Assembly: GCA_023246445.1 (NCBI GenBank)
Contig: JAHFIJ010000005.1
Location: 1-49,009, forward strand
DNA from: Candidatus Woesearchaeota archaeon
GTDB lineage: Archaea; Nanobdellota; Nanobdellia; SCGC-AAA011-G17; JACQNH01
Reading direction: 5' to 3'
DNA: 49,009 nt
How positions within the stretch are numbered: the first letter of the stretch is position 1; each line of letters begins with the position of its first letter. A program made the position numbers and the translations under genes. Shown here in pieces: positions 19,658 to 29,504 of this stretch. A model generated the notes under the pieces. That model saw nothing but the letters and a program-made list of their open reading frames with translations, searched no databases and had not been told where the DNA came from.

Positions 19658-20574
19658 AAAGAAAAATAACGATAATTATTGCACTTATTTTATTACTTAC
19701 AACTACTGTTTATGCTATTCCTGTCGAATATACTGCTTATGGTTTTGGTCCCTCGCAGTTAATTGAAATAGGCACCGGAAAAGAAAATATTCAAAAAAAA
19801 ATATCTGCTCCAGAAGACTCAATAATAACCGGTGCGGGATTAGGTTTTACAAATGAAAGAGTTACTAATCTTGGTATCTGGTATAAAAAGATAGAACATG
19901 GCGGGCCAGGTGCTGAAACTTTCAAATCATTAAACACACTAAACATGGGAATTGCTGTTATGGGCAAAGATTCATTCAGCGGTCTCTTGCCAGGAACAGA
20001 AGAATCATGTAAGAAACTAAAAAAAGACAAAGAGAAACTGGCAAACATAATCAAAAATGGGAATCGCCAGGAAAGAACCAAGATAGCTGATTTTCTCTTA
20101 AATAATGTAAAACCTATAAATGAAGAAGAAGAAAATTTGAAGGCAATTATAGATGTGTTCTATGACATTAAAAAAAGAGATGAGTGTGGGATCGGATCAT
20201 CAGAAAGTTGTTTCACCAATGAAAATGAGTTAGCTATACATATAAAAACAGATGATAGGACTGATGAAAGGGAAGAAATCACAGAGGGGATTAGGAATTT
20301 GGATTGCCAAAAAAAACCACCAAATATATACAGAATAGATTCTCCAAGATACTTCCTGTCTAGATTATCTTTTATGGTATGTGAAACTTTACAATTTTTC
20401 TACCAGGAATATGATGATAAAGGAATGTTCAAATCAGAATCTGAAGAGCAAGAGACAAGAGGTTCAGGTTATCCTGGATTCCATAAAAAATGTGCAGATT
20501 CTGAAAAAGCAAATAGATTCCCTTCAGGCAATGTAATAACTGGAATAGGAGTAGGAATTGAAATTGACAGTTAA
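19654..20574 (+). CDS. Secreted hypothetical protein
   Basis: Signal peptide MKRKITIIIALILLLTTTVYA; start overlaps upstream stop. Confidence 0.5.
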   Translation: MKRKITIIIALILLLTTTVYAIPVEYTAYGFGPSQLIEIGTGKENIQKKISAPEDSIITGAGLGFTNERVTNLGIWYKKIEHGGPGAETFKSLNTLNMGIAVMGKDSFSGLLPGTEESCKKLKKDKEKLANIIKNGNRQERTKIADFLLNNVKPINEEEENLKAIIDVFYDIKKRDECGIGSSESCFTNENELAIHIKTDDRTDEREEITEGIRNLDCQKKPPNIYRIDSPRYFLSRLSFMVCETLQFFYQEYDDKGMFKSESEEQETRGSGYPGFHKKCADSEKANRFPSGNVITGIGVGIEIDS

Positions 20575-22426
20575 CTTAAATAAAATAAAATTATGGTTCT
20601 TGTTCATTCTTACAGTTATCTTCATAATAAGTTGTGGTGATGAAGGGGATGTTCAAGTAAGAATAGTTACTCAATTAAATATGTCACAGTTTGCTTTCGA
20701 AACTGGAAACCTGACAGTAACCTTAGAAGATGCATTAAAATCCGTAACACCTAATTTAAATCTTCCATCAGGCTCAAAAGTAAAATTATTATTTGGTTCT
20801 CCTCTGCCTAAAGGAAGAGAAAGCAAGGTCAAGGGTTTCTGGGCTAAAACTAATACAGGAACATCAATATGGCCGGACACTTTTAATGTTTGCACAGACT
20901 TAAATGAAAATGATCTTTGTGACTTTTTTGAAAATTTTGATTTCAATGAAGAGAGATGCAAAAATGCTGGTTACGTTTGGATTGATAATGATGAAATCTT
21001 TAACACATATTATGATAATTGCTGCGGCGATGATGCTGGAGAATTTGGATTAACAGGTATAGATGCATCAATATCTTGTTGTAATTCCCTAGATTCATGC
21101 GTTATCCAGGGGGAATGTTTCGAAAAAACCCGGTGCAACACTCAAGGGCAATATTGTAATGATGGCAAATTTGAAAAAGTTGATGGAAACCTTGATCAGA
21201 TTGATGACAGATGCACAAATTTTATTGCTTGTAATTTAGAACCGAATATGGCAGAGCCTTGTAGGGATGAATGGCAGTGCTCGGAATGGTCTAATTGCAC
21301 AGAAATAAAAGGATTCAGAACAAGATCCTGTATAGATCTTAATAATTGTGGGACATCTTATAATAAGCCAGATCCATTTGATAAGCAAAGTTGTTTGCAA
21401 TTATTGGATTGTGTAGACAAAGACAGTGATGGCTATGGCAAAAATTGTTTCTTAAATGTAAGTAATGTAATAGCCTACAAAGAAAATGATTGTAATGATA
21501 ATAACATAAATATAAACCCAAATTCAACAGAAATCTGCGACGGTCAAGATAATAATTGTGATGGTGTAACTGATGAAGGCTGTCCTTGTATCCATGGCCA
21601 AACAAGATTCTGCGGTTCTCAAAATGGCGAATGCACTAAAGGAATCCAGATATGCTCAAGAGGCTTATGGACTATTTGTTTCGCAAGTAATGCAGCATCA
21701 CCTGAAATATGTGGTGATGGTTTAGACAATGATTGTGACGCTCAAACAGATGAAGGATGCCCTTGTAATGAAAATCAAACTCAGGAATGCGGAAAAAATA
21801 TAGGTATATGTAAAAAAGGAACTCAAAAATGCTTTCAGGGACAGTTTACAGTCTGTGAAGGATCAGTAGAAGGATCAGTAGAGATATGCAATGATGGTTT
21901 GGATAATGATTGCGACAGCAAAGTTGATGTCTTCGATGAAAACTGCAACCAAGATCTTTTGTCAGGAGAAGATAAAAAAAATACTTGCACAAATAAAGTT
22001 TGCGATAAAGAAGAAAGCTGCACTCAAAATAAAAATTTACCAGCTGACTGTGGGGGCCCATGTCCTAAATGTCCAGGGGATGAAATTGTAATTAAAACCG
22101 CTGCAACACCAAAAAAAGAGCCTATAGTAACGCAGGAAATAGAACCAGAAACAACAACTACTAAAGAAGAAAGTTCATTCATTACACTATTAGCAATAAT
22201 CATTTTAATCATACTTATTTTATTGGGGATCTTGGTATTTTTTAAAAAAAGAATAAAAACAAAATTAGAAACAAAAACTAAAGAGATAGAAAATGAAAAG
22301 AAAGGATTAAGCCCAGAAACAAAATTATTCAGGCCTTTAAAACCAATCCTTAAAAAGAAAAGTGATAAAGTTGAATTAGAATTAGAAAAGAGTTTCAAAG
22401 AAGCTGAAAAAGCATTTAAGGATTAA
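20558..22426 (+). CDS. Cys-rich secreted protein with MopE-like metal-binding repeats and C-terminal TM
   Basis: DKDSDGYG...DCNDNN.NINPNSTEICDGQDNNCDGVTDEGCPC repeats; LLAIIILIILILLGILVFF helix. Confidence 0.7.
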   Translation: MKLTVNLNKIKLWFLFILTVIFIISCGDEGDVQVRIVTQLNMSQFAFETGNLTVTLEDALKSVTPNLNLPSGSKVKLLFGSPLPKGRESKVKGFWAKTNTGTSIWPDTFNVCTDLNENDLCDFFENFDFNEERCKNAGYVWIDNDEIFNTYYDNCCGDDAGEFGLTGIDASISCCNSLDSCVIQGECFEKTRCNTQGQYCNDGKFEKVDGNLDQIDDRCTNFIACNLEPNMAEPCRDEWQCSEWSNCTEIKGFRTRSCIDLNNCGTSYNKPDPFDKQSCLQLLDCVDKDSDGYGKNCFLNVSNVIAYKENDCNDNNININPNSTEICDGQDNNCDGVTDEGCPCIHGQTRFCGSQNGECTKGIQICSRGLWTICFASNAASPEICGDGLDNDCDAQTDEGCPCNENQTQECGKNIGICKKGTQKCFQGQFTVCEGSVEGSVEICNDGLDNDCDSKVDVFDENCNQDLLSGEDKKNTCTNKVCDKEESCTQNKNLPADCGGPCPKCPGDEIVIKTAATPKKEPIVTQEIEPETTTTKEESSFITLLAIIILIILILLGILVFFKKRIKTKLETKTKEIENEKKGLSPETKLFRPLKPILKKKSDKVELELEKSFKEAEKAFKD

Positions 22427-24906
22427 GTTCTAAAAAACACTAATAAATCATCGGATACTACATTATTGGAATCCATGCAGTTTACTATATAAAAATAAAA
22501 TTTACCAGCTTGTAAATTAATATCTAATTTGCACTCAGACTCATCCAAAGCACTGATATAGCTGCATCTCCCGGGATAAACATTTGAAGGCGGCGGCACA
22601 TTAATAAAATCATTTATTTTACCCGGATCCCTTACTAAATTTTCAGATATATCAATGAAATTGCAGCCTAAAACAGATTTATCAATCCTGACTTTTAATT
22701 CTTTTTCATTCACATCAACCTTTTTATTCTGTAGATTTATATCTTCTATAATTGGCAAAGCGCTATTTGGCTTTTTCTCAACTAAAATTGTTAAAAATTC
22801 TGTCTTAACTCCGCTATTTTCTCCCAAGCAGGCAATTGTAGCCCTTAATATTCTGTCATTGGGATTATATGGTATTAATAAATTTCCACTATGGCTCAAA
22901 CCAAAATCCTCACTTATCTTTAACATATCCTTAAACTGATCATCCGCATTATAGCTGTATCTGCATATTGCATTTTTAGAAGTTGATATTGATATTGGCA
23001 CAGAAATTGTATTCCAGCTTACTAATTGATTTTGTAAAGGAGAATTAATTATTACATCTAATTCATCTTCATTATCTCTAACACAGTTTACAGCCCCATT
23101 AAATATGAATTTGCACATTGGATTTAAAGCCTTGCAGGAATCTTCAGTGCATCTTTCAAATTTATTAAGCCTGTTTACACAATCATTGCATTCTTTCATT
23201 GAAAACAGTTCTTTCTTGCATTCATTAGTATCTTTTTTAGAGAACATCTTAAATAAATCCTCATTATCAACGTTACAGTTGGCATTAAAAAGATTAGCAG
23301 CATCGGGATTTAATACAGAAACATAAATTAATCCTGCGCATATAGATGATTGTTTTAAATTATTCAGAATTAAAGGTTTTTTAGAAGCTGAACAAGCACC
23401 AAGGGATTCACATTCTTCTTTATTGCATGCATTAGCCCTTTCATCTTCACCCCTCCCACAATCATTACAATTCAATGGATTATTAGGTGGATATAAAGGC
23501 AAACAATCTATATTGCTGTTTATACTGGCATCAGACTGAATAGCCTTGCATAAACCTTTATTCAAACATTCACTAATGCCACATTGAAAACTTGTAACTA
23601 CCCTGTTGCTTGGATCTAAATATAATAATACATCACTTTGCAAACTAACCCCCCCGCAGGTTTTGCAATCTTGATAACTATTAAATGTTTTTTTGTTGTT
23701 ATGGCAAACTCTTAATCTATCAATGCCAAGTGCCTCAGCTTTCAATTCTCCATCCTGGCAAGAAAGCAAATAATGCTCTCCATCCTGGCTGGACCTAAAA
23801 GAGCATTCATTAGTATAAGGATTCATATTTAAATTTCTTAAGCCCTTATCATCATTAACAGTTAAACTACAACCCTTATCAGAAATTCTAACATTGCATT
23901 GTCTTAAATTATCTTCGCTTAATAATGAGTGAATATCTTTTCCAAAACTAGAAAAACTATTTCCAATTCCCGTGCTTAATCTTACTAAACATTCATCCTT
24001 GCCTGTTATTTTAAATTCAGAGCCCTGTGCCACAGAACAGCAACCCAAGTTGCATTCTTCTATACTATTGCAGTCATATGTAGAAGACTGCCCATCACAA
24101 TTTAAAAAGTTCTGTCTGCACATTCCATCTTTTGAAATGCAGCAGCCATTTTTCGGTTTACTTAAGGAAAGAACAGGATCATAAACTGCAAACAAGAAAG
24201 TTTCACTTTTAGACTCTAATTTAAAAACCTCATAATCACTTATAGTCTCATCATATTTTACATAATATCCCTCGCCTTTCACATTCTCAAAACCTTTCAA
24301 AGTCATAGTTAAATCAAAATCTTCCCCATTAATTAAAGAATTTACTCTCTCATTTGCTATTTTAATAAAATTTCTTAGCTCGCTTTGTATTGTAATTCTA
24401 AAACTCTTAACTTCATTAACAATACCTTTTGCTAAAATTAAATCTTGGAAATAATCAAAATCAACATTCCATTCATTAACAGTTACTTTTACATTATAAT
24501 CGCTGAAATTAATTTCAAAACCAGCACTTCTAAAATCTTTAATTTCTTCATAACAATCCTTAACACTTTGATTATCTTCTATTTCATTTTTTAAAGCATT
24601 CTCAATAAGGCTAATCTGCGGCACTTTACTTGAATAATCTTTCGTTAAAAACAGGCTGATTTCCTTATTCCCGTATAATATTTTTTGATCTAAATTTCCC
24701 CCATTATTCTCCATAACATTAAAGATATCTCTGGTTCTTTTCTCTACACAGCTCTTCAAAAATGCTTCAACCTGCTCTGTTGTAGTTGCAGCCAGTAATT
24801 TAGCAGGCTTATCATTTGGTTTTTTGATAAAGAACAAAATAGACAGGATAATTAACACTATTAATCCTAAAGCTACAAATATTGTTAATTGCCCTCTTTT
24901 TTGCAT
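22423..24906 (-). CDS. Large Cys-rich exported protein with pilin-like N-terminus
   Basis: MQKRGQLTIFVALGLIVLIILSILFFIKK N-terminus; many Cys. Confidence 0.55.
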   Translation of the reverse strand: MQKRGQLTIFVALGLIVLIILSILFFIKKPNDKPAKLLAATTTEQVEAFLKSCVEKRTRDIFNVMENNGGNLDQKILYGNKEISLFLTKDYSSKVPQISLIENALKNEIEDNQSVKDCYEEIKDFRSAGFEINFSDYNVKVTVNEWNVDFDYFQDLILAKGIVNEVKSFRITIQSELRNFIKIANERVNSLINGEDFDLTMTLKGFENVKGEGYYVKYDETISDYEVFKLESKSETFLFAVYDPVLSLSKPKNGCCISKDGMCRQNFLNCDGQSSTYDCNSIEECNLGCCSVAQGSEFKITGKDECLVRLSTGIGNSFSSFGKDIHSLLSEDNLRQCNVRISDKGCSLTVNDDKGLRNLNMNPYTNECSFRSSQDGEHYLLSCQDGELKAEALGIDRLRVCHNNKKTFNSYQDCKTCGGVSLQSDVLLYLDPSNRVVTSFQCGISECLNKGLCKAIQSDASINSNIDCLPLYPPNNPLNCNDCGRGEDERANACNKEECESLGACSASKKPLILNNLKQSSICAGLIYVSVLNPDAANLFNANCNVDNEDLFKMFSKKDTNECKKELFSMKECNDCVNRLNKFERCTEDSCKALNPMCKFIFNGAVNCVRDNEDELDVIINSPLQNQLVSWNTISVPISISTSKNAICRYSYNADDQFKDMLKISEDFGLSHSGNLLIPYNPNDRILRATIACLGENSGVKTEFLTILVEKKPNSALPIIEDINLQNKKVDVNEKELKVRIDKSVLGCNFIDISENLVRDPGKINDFINVPPPSNVYPGRCSYISALDESECKLDINLQAGKFYFYIVNCMDSNNVVSDDLLVFFRT

Positions 24907-24982
24907 ATAATTTTTATAATTTCTTACTTTATATAAATTACTAAAGAAAACTTTATAAAATCCTAACTATTGCTAAAGGCTT

Positions 24983-26065
24983 ATGTCCAATATAAAATTT
25001 CATAGCACTATCCAGACATTAGAAAAGGAAAACTTAGCCTCTTGTTCAGGTGAATTTCCTGAAAACTTAAAAATGAAAGAAGCCTTAAGGAATTATCTAA
25101 ACAAAAATCAGCCAACAGATATTGACTTAGATGCAAGAAAAAAAGAATTAATCAGCCAAGGTTACAGATTAATAGGCAATCATTCTGCAATCAAAGTCTG
25201 CCATTACTGTAAAGAAGCCATAAGAGGCAAAAATGTCTGCTACAAAAATACTTTCTACGGAATAAAAAGCTGGCAATGTATTCAGGCCTCAGTTACCTTG
25301 GATTTTTGTAATCTAAGATGTGAATGGTGCTGGAGAAATATAGAATATAACTTTCCAAAAAATACAGAATTCAAAGATCCACCAGATCTCATAATTGATG
25401 GTTTTATCAAGGCGCATATTGAAATTCTAAAAGGCTTCAAGGGGAATATAAATGCAAATCAATCAAGAGTTAAAGAATCCCAGAAGCCTAAGCATGTAGC
25501 CTTAAGTTTAACAGGTGACGCCTGCATGTATCCCAGACTACCAGAATTAATAGAAGAGATTCACGCAAAAAATATGACCTCTTTTCTGGTTACAAATGGA
25601 ACTTTCCCGGATATGATCCAAAAATTAATTTCACATCAGCCAACTCAAATTTATGTTACATTGCCTGCGCCAAATGAAGAAATGTATAATAGTGTTTGCC
25701 GCCCGTTTACAAAAGATGGATGGCAAAAAATTATGAAATCTTTAAATTTATTAAAAAATTTCAAAAGAAGCGTTATCCGATTAACATTAGCAAAAGAGAT
25801 GAACATGTTTTATCCTGAACAATATGCTGAAATTATAAAAGACATAGATTTTGATTTCTTGGAACTAAAAGCTGCAATGCCAGTTGGCCCAGCCCAATAC
25901 AGAATGACTCTAGCCAACATGCCCTATCATGGGGGAATAGTAGATTTTGCAGAAAGAATTGGAAAAATTACAGGTCACAAAATTATAAGTGAAAAAAAAG
26001 ATTCGAGAGTTGTTTTAATGGCTAAAAAAAACAAAGAAAGAAAAAGATTTTTAGATTTAGTTTAA
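24983..26065 (+). CDS. taw1: TYW1/Taw1-like 4-demethylwyosine synthase (radical SAM)
   Basis: WQCIQASVTLDFCNLRCEWCWRN, HVALSLTGDACMYPRLPELI, TNGTFPDMI. Confidence 0.88.
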   Translation: MSNIKFHSTIQTLEKENLASCSGEFPENLKMKEALRNYLNKNQPTDIDLDARKKELISQGYRLIGNHSAIKVCHYCKEAIRGKNVCYKNTFYGIKSWQCIQASVTLDFCNLRCEWCWRNIEYNFPKNTEFKDPPDLIIDGFIKAHIEILKGFKGNINANQSRVKESQKPKHVALSLTGDACMYPRLPELIEEIHAKNMTSFLVTNGTFPDMIQKLISHQPTQIYVTLPAPNEEMYNSVCRPFTKDGWQKIMKSLNLLKNFKRSVIRLTLAKEMNMFYPEQYAEIIKDIDFDFLELKAAMPVGPAQYRMTLANMPYHGGIVDFAERIGKITGHKIISEKKDSRVVLMAKKNKERKRFLDLV

Positions 26066-26153
26066 TAAATACTTTTTAGGATCTAAATAATCTCTTGCTA
26101 ATTTAGGATTCACTTTAATCTCTGCCAAATAATCTACTTTTGAATTTTCCTCT
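26057..26153 (-). pseudogene. C-terminal part of an interrupted minus-strand ORF (other part near 26880-26946)
   Basis: Joining the flanks across one 14-bp repeat copy gives LVALKKITQEPYSEIGFKPEENSKVDYLAEIKVNPKLARDYLDPKKYLLN*. Confidence 0.45.
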
Positions 26154-26893
26154 AGTGGAGAGGCAAACCACTGAGCCGAGCTGAAAATTCAATTTGACAT
26201 AAGCCCGAGCGACTACAAGGAGTGAGCGTTAAATTCCGCTGTTATACGTTTTTCCTGCAAGAAAAAATGCCGAAGCGAAACGTAGGCACAGTATGACGCA
26301 GGGCGGGCTTCAATAATCTTTATAAATCTCCGTAAAATTCTTTATTATATGGGGTTATCTGAATTAACAGAATTTCAAGATAGAAAGCGAAAAGAATTTG
26401 AGAAAGCTGTAAGTCGCAAGGCTAAAAAGTTAAGTTTTGCCGATATAATAAAAGAAATTCATTTGGATACTTGGAACTTTGTAAATAGAAATTGGGAAGA
26501 TGGGCAAAAATTAGAATTTTTTTTGTCCCAAGGCAATTATAGTGTAATTGTTTGGAGAGATAGTTTAGTTCTTATGGGAAATTATGGTATTGAAATAGCA
26601 AGATTTGCCGGTAATGAAATTAAAGAGTATTATGAATCTCTATCAACAACAATCTTAAAGGCAAAACAAGAATATTTAGAAAACCTACCTTTTTAGCTTA
26701 ATTTATTCTATAAGCACGCCCGAGTAATATTGCATATAATATTGACATTTACAGAAGTCGCTCACCAAACTGAAATTATAGAATAATTGAGCGATTTGGG
26801 TCGAACAAGTGCAACGCAGAGAGCCTGTAAATGTCTCAGCCTGTCCCACAATTTCATATAACATCAGAATTTAACGAAGTTGAATTTTCCTCT
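26140..26893. mobile_element. Putative 740-bp insertion flanked by TTGAATTTTCCTCT direct repeats, with palindromic ends and one ORF
   Basis: 14-bp exact direct repeat at 26140-26153 and 26880-26893; inverted repeats at 26201-26310 and 26744-26835. Confidence 0.5.
26349..26696 (+). CDS. Hypothetical protein inside the insertion
   Basis: 115-aa ORF. Confidence 0.5.
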   Translation: MGLSELTEFQDRKRKEFEKAVSRKAKKLSFADIIKEIHLDTWNFVNRNWEDGQKLEFFLSQGNYSVIVWRDSLVLMGNYGIEIARFAGNEIKEYYESLSTTILKAKQEYLENLPF

Positions 26894-27108
26894 GGCTTGA
26901 AACCAATCTCCGAATAAGGTTCCTGAGTAATTTTTTTTAATGCCACTAAATAAAAAGTTCAAGGGAGTATAGGGGGGAAGATGTAGAATTTACCCCGATG
27001 GAATGAGTTTGACCTTATTAATGTAATTATTAAGTAGTTACAAATAGAAAGGTTTATAAATTACATTTATTCAAAAGATTATTAGATAAAGATTGTAATA
27101 AACTTGAA

Positions 27109-27912
27109 ATGCAGAAGGAAATGAGTAAACTAACAATTGATATAAACGGAATTTGTAATGAAAGATGCGGATTCTGTTATCAAAACTTAGACGGTTCTAT
27201 ATTGCCTGAGGAAGAGATAATGAGATTAATTGATAGTTCTGACTCTGATGTTGTTGAGATTGGTGGAGGCGAACCATTCTTAGATAAAAGAATTGTTAGA
27301 ATCATAAGAGAAATAAGAGCAAAAGATAAAGGAGTTCATGTTTCAACAAACGCTACTGTAATCCCTAAAGAACTTTTAGATTTAGAGCAAATGGCAAAAG
27401 AAGGAACACAAATACAGGCAAGTTTACATGCTTCGAATCCTGCTCTGTATGAACATATTACTGGTAAAAATCTTTTTGATGAAGCAGTTAGAAACATAAG
27501 AAATCTAAAACCTCATTTTCCTATGTTAATGACTTCTGCTGTTTATCAAGATAATGTTAATGATGTTCCAAGACTATTAGACTTAGCCGAAGAGCTAGGA
27601 TTGCCATTAAGAGTTAATCTCGTTTTTCCAGTAGGTAATGGGAGAAATGTAAATCGTTTAAATTCTCAACAAGTTAATCAATTAAGAGGCTACTTGCTTC
27701 AGCAAAGAGTTATTAAAGGAGACAAAATAGATTCTCCATTAATACACTCTAATAATTGTTATGCTTTATCTGATGGTTATGGATTAGACAAAGAAGGAAT
27801 TTGTCCTTTTGATTGTGGAAAAGTTTATGTTTCCCCAAACGGAAAAAAATCTGGTTGTGAATTTTATAAACCATCTAAATTAGTGCGATTAAATACAGGA
27901 GAAAGAAAATGA
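27109..27912 (+). CDS. Radical SAM protein with C-terminal Cys-rich (SPASM/twitch-like) region
   Basis: DINGICNERCGFCYQN (CxxxCxxC), EIGGGEPFLD; C-terminal C...CPFDC...GC. Confidence 0.85.
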   Translation: MQKEMSKLTIDINGICNERCGFCYQNLDGSILPEEEIMRLIDSSDSDVVEIGGGEPFLDKRIVRIIREIRAKDKGVHVSTNATVIPKELLDLEQMAKEGTQIQASLHASNPALYEHITGKNLFDEAVRNIRNLKPHFPMLMTSAVYQDNVNDVPRLLDLAEELGLPLRVNLVFPVGNGRNVNRLNSQQVNQLRGYLLQQRVIKGDKIDSPLIHSNNCYALSDGYGLDKEGICPFDCGKVYVSPNGKKSGCEFYKPSKLVRLNTGERK

Positions 27913-29504
27913 ACGGAGAAGGAACAAGATTCAAAATAAGAGATAACATGGCACAGAACAGGCAAATTAAATCAATTCAGCCAGAGGTTACAGAAGAAAA
28001 ATATTATATTCATCCAAAATTAAAAGAAGATTTGGAAGGTATAGCAGCAACTGTTCAACATTTAGATAGATTTGGAACTGAAATGGGACATAGAAACTAT
28101 CTTTTTGTTGGCCCTCCTGGAACAGGTAAAACTTTGGGTGTCCAGTATCTAGCTACAAAATTACATTGTCATTTGTATGATGCTAAAGGAGTTTCAAATC
28201 CTCAACAGATAAGTTGGTTATATCAACAATTGAGAGAGATTGCAAAAAATGGAGATCAAAAAGTAATCTTAATGTTAGATGAAGTTGATAAGTTTTCAAG
28301 TAGAGAAGAAATAGTCGACCCAACTCAACAGCAAACACTTAATCAATTGTTAGCAGAAATGGACGGAGTAGATTCTAATAATGGAATTTTTGTATTTGGA
28401 ATGACTAATAAAGCAGACAAATTAGACAATGCACTAAGAAGACCTGGAAGATTTTCTAAAGAAATAGAATTTATGCCACCAGACAGAGAAGGAAGACTTG
28501 CAATATTAAGAATTCATGCGAACAGAAAAGGGGGACACATGTTCCGAGTAGGGGATGAAGACTTGCAATATGCTGCAGGTTTAACATTCGGTTATACTGG
28601 GGCTGACCTAAGAGGATTACTAGATGAAGCATTTACTTTAAATGTTTTACGTGGGGATGATAAACTTGTTGTAGATAGAAATGATATCGATAAAGCCTTG
28701 AAGAAAACAAAACCTTCTGCTTTAAGAGATATGCCATTTAGAGAGCCACAAAAGAAGCTTGATAGTATTGGTGGATATGAAAGTCATAAAGATGTTATGA
28801 GAAGAGTATTTGATAGAAGTAATGGGAGCATGGTTTTATTTTATGGCCCTGCTGGAACTGGTAAAACTGAATTTGCTGAAGCTCTTGCTGGTGAATATGG
28901 TTTTAATTATATTATTATATCTGGTTCAGAACCAGAAGATAAGTTTGTTGGAGAAACAGGAAAGAAAATAGAAAAATATCTTACAAGAGCAAGACAACTA
29001 TCACCATGCGTTTTACTTTTTGACGAAGTGGATGCTCTTGTTGAAAAGAAATATGCACAATCTTGGAAATCAAGCTGGACAGGACTATTGCAGAGCAAAT
29101 TGAGTAAACCAATAGAAGGAGTTTATATAATTGGGACTATGAATAGACCAGATTTAATTAATGACACTTTTGTTCAAAGATTTCCACATAGATTATACTT
29201 CGGAATGCCAAATCCAACTGAACAAGAAGCTATATGGGGAAAATATTTGCCTGATGGAATTGAAGCTAAAGCACTAGTTGAAGCTAATGGAAAATTAACA
29301 GGAAGAAATATTGCTCATGCCTCTCTTGTTGTAAGAGATTATGGTTTAGAACCATTTGTTGATATATACAAAAATCTTATAGCAAATATCCGACCTGCTG
29401 ATGGAGTAGATTATGAAGAAATAAGAAACATGGTTGGAGATTCAATAAGAGATTATGATAATGTAAAAAAGTTTTTAGCTGAACAAGCAGGAGATAAAAA
29501 ATGA
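27909..29504 (+). CDS. Tandem AAA+ ATPase (CDC48/VPS4/FtsH-like modules)
   Basis: Two Walker A (GPPGTGKT, GPAGTGKT) and two Walker B (VILMLDEVDKF, VLLFDEVDAL); RRPGRF in D1. Confidence 0.9.
   Translation: MNGEGTRFKIRDNMAQNRQIKSIQPEVTEEKYYIHPKLKEDLEGIAATVQHLDRFGTEMGHRNYLFVGPPGTGKTLGVQYLATKLHCHLYDAKGVSNPQQISWLYQQLREIAKNGDQKVILMLDEVDKFSSREEIVDPTQQQTLNQLLAEMDGVDSNNGIFVFGMTNKADKLDNALRRPGRFSKEIEFMPPDREGRLAILRIHANRKGGHMFRVGDEDLQYAAGLTFGYTGADLRGLLDEAFTLNVLRGDDKLVVDRNDIDKALKKTKPSALRDMPFREPQKKLDSIGGYESHKDVMRRVFDRSNGSMVLFYGPAGTGKTEFAEALAGEYGFNYIIISGSEPEDKFVGETGKKIEKYLTRARQLSPCVLLFDEVDALVEKKYAQSWKSSWTGLLQSKLSKPIEGVYIIGTMNRPDLINDTFVQRFPHRLYFGMPNPTEQEAIWGKYLPDGIEAKALVEANGKLTGRNIAHASLVVRDYGLEPFVDIYKNLIANIRPADGVDYEEIRNMVGDSIRDYDNVKKFLAEQAGDKK

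Noticed and set aside
27109-27912. Prokaryotic viperin
   Set aside because: CNERCGFCYQN resembles the viperin motif superficially, but the C-terminal Cys pattern and neighbourhood do not fit, and no viperin-specific segments were recognised.
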